A stretch of DNA of 6,950 nt, from NCBI GenBank assembly GCA_016926135.1, contig JAFGPH010000380.1, forward strand, positions 1 through 6,950. The letters are read 5' to 3'. Below are positions 1 through 5,078 of this stretch, piece after piece. Position 1 is the first letter of the stretch; each line of letters starts with the position of its first letter. Source of the DNA: Deltaproteobacteria bacterium. Lineage in GTDB: Bacteria > Desulfobacterota > DSM-4660 > Desulfatiglandales > HGW-15. A program made the translations under genes and the position numbers. The notes under the pieces were generated by a model that worked only from the letters and a program-made list of their open reading frames with translations, was not told where the DNA came from and did not search any database.

Positions 1-836
1 AGCTTGAAGAGCCTCAGGAAGGGACGGTGTTCCTGGACGGCAACGAGATCACCGATCTGAAGGGGGAGGGGCTGAGGACCTATCGGCGAAAGGTTCAGAT
101 GATCTTTCAGGATCCCTACCAGTCCCTGAATCCGCAGCTTTCCATCTTTGAGAGCGTTGCAGAACCCCTCATCATCCACAGGATAGGTGCGGGCCCGGAA
201 CGCCGGGCGCAGGTCCTGAGCACCCTCAGGGCGGTGGGCCTTTCACCGCCCGAGGACTACATCCAGCGCTATCCGCATCAGCTGAGCGGGGGCCAGAGAC
301 AAAGGGTTGCCATTGCCCGGGCCATGGTCCTCAGGCCCGAAGTGGTAGTGGCCGATGAGCCCACGTCCATGCTGGACGCATCCTATTCGGCGCAGATTTA
401 CAATCTCCTTCTGGAATTGAGGGATCAGTTCCATGTCACCATCCTTTTCATCACCCATAACCTGGCTGCGGCAAAATATCTCTGTGATCGAATCGCCGTG
501 ATTTACAGGGGTACTCTCATGGAAGTCGCCTCCGCGGAGGAGTTGATCCGGCGCCCCAAACATCCCTATACCCAGGCCCTGATTGATGCCCTGCCCAAGT
601 TCGGCCACTGCGAAGGGATCAGGAGATACGACGCTCTTCTGGAGAGCGAGCGGGAGGGTGCGGATGGACCCTGCTGTCCCTTCTTTGTGCGATGTGCAAA
701 GGCCCGGCCGGAAAAATGCGGCAGAGAGGTGCCTCCCCTCCAGGCCTTCGGCTCCGACTCTCAGGTGGCCTGTTTCTACGCGGAGTCCTGGGAAGGGATG
801 GAGACGGAATCCGGGCAATGCTACTTCGGCACCTAG
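1..836 (+). CDS. Oligopeptide/dipeptide ABC transporter ATP-binding protein (OppF/DppF type), 5'-truncated by window edge
   Basis: This is the cytoplasmic ATPase that powers a peptide- or nickel-type importer. The frame is open to the left edge (first full codon at base 3, reading LEEPQEGTV), so the Walker A loop lies outside the window and the GTG at 27 is not a real start. Counting from that GTG, the visible motifs are the Q-loop (MIFQDPYQSLNP, about 25-36), the ABC signature LSGGQ (86-90), Walker B ending in DE (110-111), a D-loop with the slightly unusual MLDAS, and the H-loop His in FITHN (144). The C-terminal oligopeptide-transporter extension follows, with HPYTQAL (179-185) and a cysteine-rich tail (CC at 216-217, Cys 223, 231 and 249) typical of OppF/DppF. 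The permease and OppD-like genes are expected just upstream. The next gene overlaps its end by 19 nt, implying co-transcription. Family is certain; the transported substrate cannot be read from this subunit. Confidence 0.95.
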   Translation, partial: LEEPQEGTVFLDGNEITDLKGEGLRTYRRKVQMIFQDPYQSLNPQLSIFESVAEPLIIHRIGAGPERRAQVLSTLRAVGLSPPEDYIQRYPHQLSGGQRQRVAIARAMVLRPEVVVADEPTSMLDASYSAQIYNLLLELRDQFHVTILFITHNLAAAKYLCDRIAVIYRGTLMEVASAEELIRRPKHPYTQALIDALPKFGHCEGIRRYDALLESEREGADGPCCPFFVRCAKARPEKCGREVPPLQAFGSDSQVACFYAESWEGMETESGQCYFGT

Positions 837-2254
837 AGGATGCGGTTGGCCTGTTCTCTTCCGTGAGGGGCAGCCTGGTGGGCGTGGGGATGACGGCCTA
901 TTCCAGGTTCATCCCCTCCTATCTCTGCCGGCCTTACCATATCGTTGCCCTCCGGAAGACACGAGATCTCCCGGCCCTGAGACGGAGGGCGGAGATATTC
1001 TGTCTTGAAGAGGAAATCGGCCGGTCCGTGAGGGAATCGGATTTCAACTCGACCAGTCTCCTCTCACACCCGCTCACGCAGGGGTACCTGCAGAAGCTCC
1101 CCGATCCGAAATACCTGCTCCTGTATCAGAGCTACCCCGAGCTGGAGGACCTGGCAGGACGAGAAGGATGGAACCTTCTTGCCAATCCCGCCCGCATGCG
1201 GTTGGAGGTGGGAGAACGAGGGTTCTTCCGTGCCCTGATCGAAGAGCTTTGCCTGAACCGGATACCGGGAGACATGGTGCCCATAGGCGAGATGTGGTCC
1301 AGGGGATACCGCCACTGGGCCGGCAAGCTGGGGACCAAGCTCGCGATCCAGTTGCCCGAGGTCCGGCAGGGCGGCGGAAAGGGGACCTTCTTCATCTCGT
1401 CGGAACCGGGGTTCCGAGCGCTCCGGGAACGTCTGGGAAGGGGGATCTGGCGGGGTTCGAGGCTGGAGACGGCATCCATCCGGACCTTCATCGAAGGCAC
1501 ACCGGCGAGCCTGGCCCTTTGCGTTACAAAGAGGGGAATCCTTGTTTCAGGACTCCAGAGACAACTCATCGACCTGTCCTACACCTGGGGCTTACCGGAA
1601 AATGGGGTTTTCTGCGGCCATTCCTGGGGGGAGCCTTCATGGCCTCTCGCCGTCAGCGAGGAGGCGCTCTCCCAGGCCTCGACCATAGGCGGGTTTTTGA
1701 TGCGAAGGGGCTACCGGGGAATCCTCGGAATCGATCTGATCATTGACAGGGTGGACGGCCGGGTGTATCCGGTGGAACTCAACCCCAGGTTCACCGGTGC
1801 CTTCCCCATGCTCTCCCAGTTACACATGCAAAGGGGGCTGATCCCCTTGGATGCCTTTCACATCATGGAGTTCATGGGTCTCTCCCATGAGACGGAAATC
1901 CTTGCGCTGAATGCAGGATACAGGGAACCCGTGAGAGGGGGCCATCTCATCCTGTTTCTCATGGCGGGAGGGAAGAGTGCCAGAGTGCCCGGCCTGCGGG
2001 GAGGTCTTTATGAGTCGGCAGCTGAAGGCGGAAACGCGCGCTATCTGGGAGAAGCCGTGGACTATGACGAAATCCGTAACGAAAGGCAGTTTATCATCAC
2101 AGACGGCCCGCCGGATGGGGAGGTGGGCTCGGACGACCCCCTCTACAGGCTGTGCCGACTTCTTTTTGCCTGTCCGCTGACGGAACCGGACGGCGGGGTC
2201 TCGGGAAGCGCCCTTCGGACTGCCGAGTGGGTCCATCGCATGATCCTGGAGTGA
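818..2254 (+). CDS. ATP-grasp domain protein, substrate unknown (probable carboxylate-amine ligase)
   Basis: A 478-residue protein with the layout of an ATP-grasp ligase. Such enzymes activate a carboxylate as an acyl phosphate and join it to an amine or similar nucleophile. An N-terminal Rossmann-like pre-domain begins at GSLVGVG (about 18-24). A family-like stretch NLLANPARMR...FFRALIEELCLNRIP follows (119-150). Then come the ATP-binding Lys in TKLAIQLP (174), a glycine-rich loop GGGKGT (185-190), the strand IRTFIEGT, and the metal-binding pair Asp in GILGID (301-306) and Glu/Asn in VELNPR (319-324). The last 110 or so residues are not recognised. The ATG at 818 is chosen because an upstream ATG at 692 adds only an Arg/Gly-rich stretch lying inside the ABC gene, while the ATG at 890 would cut into the first beta strand. 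The gene is sandwiched between a peptide-type ABC ATPase (19-nt overlap) and an amidohydrolase (4-nt gap). A role in making or recycling an amide-linked small molecule is therefore plausible but inferred. Confidence 0.85.
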   Translation: MLLRHLEDAVGLFSSVRGSLVGVGMTAYSRFIPSYLCRPYHIVALRKTRDLPALRRRAEIFCLEEEIGRSVRESDFNSTSLLSHPLTQGYLQKLPDPKYLLLYQSYPELEDLAGREGWNLLANPARMRLEVGERGFFRALIEELCLNRIPGDMVPIGEMWSRGYRHWAGKLGTKLAIQLPEVRQGGGKGTFFISSEPGFRALRERLGRGIWRGSRLETASIRTFIEGTPASLALCVTKRGILVSGLQRQLIDLSYTWGLPENGVFCGHSWGEPSWPLAVSEEALSQASTIGGFLMRRGYRGILGIDLIIDRVDGRVYPVELNPRFTGAFPMLSQLHMQRGLIPLDAFHIMEFMGLSHETEILALNAGYREPVRGGHLILFLMAGGKSARVPGLRGGLYESAAEGGNARYLGEAVDYDEIRNERQFIITDGPPDGEVGSDDPLYRLCRLLFACPLTEPDGGVSGSALRTAEWVHRMILE

Positions 2255-2258
2255 ACAC

Positions 2259-3053
2259 ATGGCGCCGGAGAGGACGGAACTGATGTACCCCTTTGTGATT
2301 TCCTTGCCGCACTGCTCCAGCCGGGTTCCGCCGGATATCCGGAGGTCTCTGGCTCTCTCCGACGAAGAGATCGAGGAGTCAACGGACGTGGGAACAGCGG
2401 AGATCTTCGGGGCGGCTCCGGCGATGAAGGTGCTCTGTGCCGAATGGAGCAGGCTGACGGTGGACCTGAACCGGGACCCGGCCCAGAGAGACCAGAAGGG
2501 GGTTGTGGCCTTCATCGACTATGAGGGTCGAAACATCTACCACAAAGCTGGCGCGCCGGATCAGGAGGAGGTGGAGCGACGGATCCTTGCCTACTATCGA
2601 CCTTACCATGATCGGTTGAGGGCGGCCCTGAGGAAACCGGGGGTGGTCGGCCTGATCGACTGCCACTCTCTCTACGGGATCGGCCCCCCTGAAGCGCCCG
2701 ATCCGGGAGAGAAGAGAAAGGACCTGGTGCTCAGCAACAACGGCGATCACCGAGGATGCGACCATCCCACCCGTGGGCGGGCAACGTGCCCTTCCGGTCT
2801 GCTGACGGTGATGAAGCGGATATTCGAGGAGCAGGGATTCTCGGTATCCATCAACCGGCCCTATGCGGGGGGTTTCATTACGACCCATTACGGTCGTGAA
2901 CTGGTGGGCGTGGGGAAAATGGCCGTCCAGATCGAAATCAACCAGGATCTTTACTGTGAACCCGGGAGCCTGCGGTTGGCTTCGGAGAAAGTCAGGGCCG
3001 TGAGGCAACGCGTCCTGGCGGCGTTTTCGGAGATGGAGAAAAGAATGCCATGA
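2259..3053 (+). CDS. N-formylglutamate amidohydrolase family protein
   Basis: A 264-residue member of the N-formylglutamate amidohydrolase family, metal-dependent hydrolases that cleave N-formyl-L-glutamate and related N-acyl amino acids. Visible family motifs are PHCSSRVP (17-24), DVGTAEIF (43-50), DLNR (69-72), DCHS (134-137), NRPYAGGF (199-206) with a nearby His 210, and QIEINQDLY (224-232). The Asp/His/Glu residues in these blocks are the likely metal ligands. No signal peptide is seen, so it should act in the cytoplasm. The ATG at 2259 lies 4 nt after the ATP-grasp stop, with GGAG at the end of that gene serving as a ribosome site. The ATG at 2283 (MYPFVISLPH) follows GAGAGG and is a fair alternative that loses 8 non-conserved residues. 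No histidine-degradation genes are present nearby, so formylglutamate itself may not be the substrate. The pairing with an ATP-grasp protein suggests hydrolysis of a product or intermediate of that enzyme. Confidence 0.92.
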   Translation: MAPERTELMYPFVISLPHCSSRVPPDIRRSLALSDEEIEESTDVGTAEIFGAAPAMKVLCAEWSRLTVDLNRDPAQRDQKGVVAFIDYEGRNIYHKAGAPDQEEVERRILAYYRPYHDRLRAALRKPGVVGLIDCHSLYGIGPPEAPDPGEKRKDLVLSNNGDHRGCDHPTRGRATCPSGLLTVMKRIFEEQGFSVSINRPYAGGFITTHYGRELVGVGKMAVQIEINQDLYCEPGSLRLASEKVRAVRQRVLAAFSEMEKRMP

Positions 3054-3078
3054 CCGGAAAAGCATGACGGAAGGGCCG

Positions 3079-3411
3079 TTATTTCTTTTCCTTGCCCACC
3101 ACGAGCCCGTTCCTGAAATTGACCGTGTACCCCTCAGGATAGTAGTAGTGAAAGGTCCAACGGTGCCCCTTGCGTTGCACTTTTTTCATGTCCAGGGGCT
3201 TTCCGAGCAGTGAGAGGACGTCTTTTTCCGTCATTCCGTTTGAGACCTTTTCGAAGCTCTCCTGATGGAAGGGGATGGCCTTGTACTCGGTCATCTCCTC
3301 CAGGGATATGGGTTCCTCCCGGTACTTGAGTTCCTGTGACCACCCTTGGGTGGCGAGGAGGATGCTCAGGACACAAAAAAGGGTCGCCCGTGAAGCTCTC
3401 CTGAAAATCAT
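3079..3411 (-). CDS. Small exported protein with BamE/SmpA-OmlA-like domain
   Basis: A 110-residue protein on the minus strand. Residues 1-25 form a signal peptide: positive RRASR, then a hydrophobic LFCVLSILLA core, with likely signal peptidase I cleavage after GWS at 25. Cys 13 lies in the hydrophobic core without a good lipobox, so a lipoprotein is unlikely. The mature part carries VSNGMTEKDVLSLLGKP (about 56-72), the hallmark of SmpA/OmlA/BamE-like small outer-membrane or periplasmic domains, followed by beta strands (WTFHYYYPEGYTVNFRNGLVVG). I see the fold signature only. It is not necessarily BamE of the outer-membrane assembly complex. The start is placed at the ATG at 3409-3411, because an almost perfect Shine-Dalgarno (AAGGAGGTGA, 3417-3426) sits 5 nt before it. 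The GTG at 3418-3420 lies inside that ribosome site and is unlikely to be used. Its end converges with the amidohydrolase gene, 25 nt away. Confidence 0.82.
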   Translation of the reverse strand: MIFRRASRATLFCVLSILLATQGWSQELKYREEPISLEEMTEYKAIPFHQESFEKVSNGMTEKDVLSLLGKPLDMKKVQRKGHRWTFHYYYPEGYTVNFRNGLVVGKEKK

Positions 3412-3416
3412 TATCT

Positions 3417-3426
3417 TCACCTCCTT
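3417..3426 (-). promoter_or_regulatory. Strong Shine-Dalgarno that decides the start of the BamE-like gene
   Basis: On the minus strand the ten bases AAGGAGGTGA match the anti-Shine-Dalgarno sequence throughout. They end 5 nt before the ATG at 3409-3411. They overlap the alternative GTG (3418-3420), which argues against that codon as the start. Confidence 0.75.
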
Positions 3427-3438
3427 CCTGATAGGAGT

Positions 3439-3467
3439 TTGACTTTAATCCCTTTCCTCCCTATCCT
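3439..3467 (+). promoter_or_regulatory. Candidate sigma-70-type promoter for the radical SAM / alkyltransferase pair
   Basis: TTGACT (3439-3444) and TATCCT (3462-3467) are separated by 17 nt, matching the sigma-70 consensus at 5/6 and 4/6. Transcription would begin near 3474, giving a leader of about 45 nt before the proposed CTG start at 3519. Its -35 overlaps the -10 of the opposing minus-strand candidate and vice versa, so the two promoters would compete. Prediction by eye only. Confidence 0.42.
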
Positions 3468-3470
3468 CAA
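3442..3470 (-). promoter_or_regulatory. Candidate sigma-70-type promoter for the BamE-like gene
   Basis: On the minus strand, TTGAGG (3470-3465) and TAAAGT (3447-3442) are separated by 17 nt, a moderate match to the -35/-10 consensus (4/6 and 4/6). Transcription would start near 3434, leaving a leader of about 22 nt that contains the strong ribosome site. It overlaps the oppositely directed candidate at 3439-3467. Prediction by eye only. Confidence 0.35.
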
Positions 3471-3503
3471 CACAAAACGGCCTGAATACCGTCCGCAAGA
3501 CTT

Positions 3504-3512
3504 AGGAGGTGA
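3504..3512 (+). promoter_or_regulatory. Strong Shine-Dalgarno placing the radical SAM start at a CTG codon
   Basis: AGGAGGTGA at 3504-3512 is a near-perfect ribosome-binding site. Six bases after it, in the radical SAM frame, comes CTG (3519-3521). The only conventional in-frame start, TTG at 3549, is 36 nt away and has no purine-rich site before it. Confidence 0.7.
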
Positions 3513-3518
3513 GTCGCC

Positions 3519-4448
3519 CTGCGCAGGTATCGGGACTACAACACCTACTTGAGGGAAATCTTCGGGGAGAGGGTTCAGAAGATCCCGCTGGATGCGGGCT
3601 TCAACTGTCCCAACCGTGACGGGACCCTTTCCTTCACGGGCTGTGTCTTCTGCGACAGGCGGGGATCAGGCACCGGGGCCATGCTCGATCACGGCAGGAC
3701 CATCGGGGAGCAGGTCGTCGAGGGCATCCGGCATGGGGCACAACGTTACGGGGCCAGGAAGTTCATCGCCTACTTCCAGTCCTTCACGAACACATATGGG
3801 GCAGTCCCCCTGCTGAAGGAGATCTATGACAAAGCCCTTGTGCACGAGGGGATCGTCGGCCTCTCCATCGGCACAAGGCCTGATTGCGTGAACCGGGAGG
3901 TCCTCGACCTTCTCGGCTTTTACAGGGAGAGATATCTCGTTTGGATCGAATTGGGTCTTCAGTCGGCCCACGACGCGACCCTTCAGAGGATCAACCGAGG
4001 ACACGACGTGGCGGCCTTTGAAAAGGCCGTCCTGATGGCGGATCGGTCGGGGCTGAATGTGTGCGCCCATGTCATTCTGGGTCTGCCGGGCGAGACGCCC
4101 GGGATGATGCGTCAAACGGCACGCTATGTGGGGGGACTCCCTCTGGAAGGGGTCAAAATCCATCTCCTCTATGTGGTGAGGGACACGCCCCTGGCGAAAT
4201 GGCACCAAGAGGGGATATTCCAGTGCCTTGAGAGAGAGGAGTATGTGGATCTGGTGGTGGATTTCCTGGAAAGGATCCCACCGGCCATGGTGGTTCAGAG
4301 GCTCACGGGGGACCCCTTCGGGGTGGATCTGGTGGCGCCCCTCTGGGCGAAGGAGAAGACCGGAACCCTCCACCGTATCAGGAAAAGGCTGGAAGAGAGG
4401 GACACGTGGCAGGGGAAGAAACACGGATCGTCTATTGCTGGCAGATGA
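3519..4448 (+). CDS. Radical SAM protein of the TIGR01212/YhcC type
   Basis: A radical S-adenosylmethionine protein of 309 residues if begun at CTG 3519, about the size I recall for E. coli YhcC. The iron-sulfur ligands are Cys 30, 42 and 45 in a C-x11-C-x2-C arrangement (CPNRDGT...GCVFC), the wide spacing typical of this family instead of the classical C-x3-C-x2-C. Other family blocks are SIGTRPDC (115-122), WIELGLQS (141-148), HVILGLPGE (183-191), VKIHLLYVVRDTPLA and VVQRLTGD (257-264). The reaction is not firmly known. The start is argued from the ribosome site and because RRYRDYNTYL before the TTG at 3549 looks like the family's usual N-terminus. The frame closes at a TGA at 3510. The next gene begins inside its last 43 nt, and a further in-frame ATG of that gene overlaps this stop as ATGA, so the two are translationally coupled. 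Confidence 0.92.
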   Translation: MRRYRDYNTYLREIFGERVQKIPLDAGFNCPNRDGTLSFTGCVFCDRRGSGTGAMLDHGRTIGEQVVEGIRHGAQRYGARKFIAYFQSFTNTYGAVPLLKEIYDKALVHEGIVGLSIGTRPDCVNREVLDLLGFYRERYLVWIELGLQSAHDATLQRINRGHDVAAFEKAVLMADRSGLNVCAHVILGLPGETPGMMRQTARYVGGLPLEGVKIHLLYVVRDTPLAKWHQEGIFQCLEREEYVDLVVDFLERIPPAMVVQRLTGDPFGVDLVAPLWAKEKTGTLHRIRKRLEERDTWQGKKHGSSIAGR

Positions 4449-4924
4449 GCCTGGAAGGGCTGAGGGTCTGCCTGGCATCGTCCGGAAGGGGTGCGCTCAG
4501 GATCGGTCTCAGTCTGGAGGCAGAGTTTGCCTGCCTGGACTATTTCAGGGACTTGCTGGCGCCGGCGGTGCTACGGATAGATCGGAACATGAACGCATCC
4601 CTGATCGAGGCGGTAGATGCTGCGTGGCACAACCGACCTGTGCGCAGACCCGTTCTCCCGGAGGAACACGGAACCCGCTTCCAGAGGTCGGCATGGGAAG
4701 CGATCGCCCGGATCCCCTTTGGGGCGACCCGGACCTATGGGGAGGTTGCCCGCATGGTCCGAAGACCGCTCGCAGCCAGGGCGATCGGTCAGGCCATGGG
4801 TCGCAACCCTCTTCCCCTCATCTTTCCGTGACACAGGGTGGTGGCCGCCCGGGGTCTAGGCGGCTTCACAGGTGGGCTGGATGTGAAGAAGTTTTTGCTG
4901 AGCCGGGAAGGGGTGAGGTTCTAG
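4406..4924 (+). CDS. ogt: Selenocysteine-containing methylated-DNA--protein-cysteine S-methyltransferase (O6-alkylguanine-DNA alkyltransferase), TGA at 4829-4831 read as Sec
   Basis: A DNA-repair protein that takes the alkyl group from O6-alkylguanine onto its own active-site residue in a single-turnover reaction. Read through the TGA it has 172 residues: an N-terminal beta region (IVYCWQM...LRIGL), then GTRFQRSAWEAIARIPFGATRTYGEVA (89-115) with the base-flipping Tyr 111 and helix-turn-helix, Arg 125 in the DNA-intercalating position (AARAIG), Asn 134 in GRNPLPLIF, then P141-U142-H143-R144-V145, the glycine-rich GLGGFTGG and the terminal LLSRE with Glu 168. All family landmarks are present; only the catalytic Cys codon is TGA. 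The conservation of 30 residues after the TGA and a SECIS-like hairpin directly behind it argue for selenocysteine over a nonsense mutation. GTG 4406 follows GAGAGG by 5 nt and preserves the first strand. ATG 4445, overlapping the radical SAM stop as ATGA, is an alternative (Sec at 129). The TAG stop lies on the edge of a palindromic repeat. Confidence 0.9.
4829..4831 (+). other. Selenocysteine codon (TGA) at the alkyltransferase active site
   Basis: The TGA takes the place of the Cys codon in the invariant P-C-H-R-V motif. Upstream in frame the sequence reads NPLPLIFP; downstream it reads HRVVAARGLGGFTGG. In bacteria, Sec insertion needs tRNA-Sec, SelA, SelD and SelB, none of which is in this window. 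Confidence 0.88.
4838..4869 (+). promoter_or_regulatory. Bacterial SECIS element for the alkyltransferase
   Basis: The hairpin begins 6 nt after the TGA, inside the coding sequence. The lower stem GUG (4838-4840) pairs with CAC (4867-4869), then G4841 with U4866. U4842 is bulged, G4843 pairs with U4865, and GCCGCC (4844-4849) pairs with GGCGGC (4859-4864). The nine-base apical loop (4850-4858) contains GGUCU at 4853-4857. The bulged U and the GGU(CU) loop are the features that SelB recognises in the E. coli fdhF SECIS. The distance from TGA to loop (about 20-25 nt) suits bacterial elements, although the stem between bulge and loop is longer here (7 bp against 3). There is no U-tract after it, so it is not a terminator. 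Confidence 0.85.
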
Positions 4925-5078
4925 CAGGTTGCTGAAAAACACCCATCTGCAGCGTTGCCCTCACCCCTCGTCGCTGCGACGTACTGGCATGTACGCCTCG
5001 CTCCTCGGGATTTCGGGCGCCTTGCATCTGGATGCTTTTCAGCAACCTGCCCAAGGGACTTTTCCAGCAGCCTGCTAG
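4921..5078. repeat. Palindromic intergenic repeat (REP/MITE-like) between convergent genes
   Basis: Bases 4924-5050 form an imperfect 127-nt palindrome. The outer arms GCAGGTTGCTGAAAA (4924-4938) and TTTTCAGCAACCTGC (5036-5050) are exact inverted copies, and the centre is a CGTAC/GTACG stem (4980-4984, 4991-4995) around TGGCAT, exactly at the midpoint. A further near-copy of the right end follows at 5061-5078: it matches the inverse of 4921-4938 at 16 of 18 positions and forms a degenerate direct repeat with 5036-5050. The TAG stop codons of the alkyltransferase gene (4922-4924) and of fabD (5075-5077) both lie in the repeat termini. No transposase frame is inside. It could act as a two-way transcription terminator, or be a mobile element remnant. 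I recall similar sequences from Desulfobacterota intergenic regions, but could not check. Confidence 0.8.

Noticed and set aside
692..817. Upstream ATG at 692 as start of the ATP-grasp gene
   Set aside because: It adds 42 residues rich in Arg and Gly that lie wholly inside the ABC ATPase gene; it would mean a 145-nt overlap and has no family-like sequence.
3066..3092. Possible intrinsic terminator after the amidohydrolase gene
   Set aside because: ACGG/CCGT (around 3067-3079) followed by TATTTCTTTT gives only a 4-bp stem, and the T-rich part is the coding end of the BamE-like gene; too weak to annotate.
3510..3512. TGA before the radical SAM frame as a second selenocysteine codon
   Set aside because: No homologous sequence lies upstream, the TGA is part of a Shine-Dalgarno sequence, and no hairpin follows at SECIS spacing.
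4406..4831. A truncated 141-residue alkyltransferase ending at the TGA, or a nonsense pseudogene
   Set aside because: The frame after the TGA keeps all the family's C-terminal landmarks with no other lesion, the TGA is exactly at the catalytic Cys, and a SECIS-like hairpin follows at the right distance.
4838..4869. GC-rich hairpin as a Rho-independent terminator
   Set aside because: No run of U follows it; the 3' side continues with coding sequence that matches the alkyltransferase family.
4922..4924. TAG at the end of the alkyltransferase gene as a read-through (pyrrolysine-type) codon
   Set aside because: The protein is already full length at this point and the following bases are the palindromic repeat, not conserved coding sequence.
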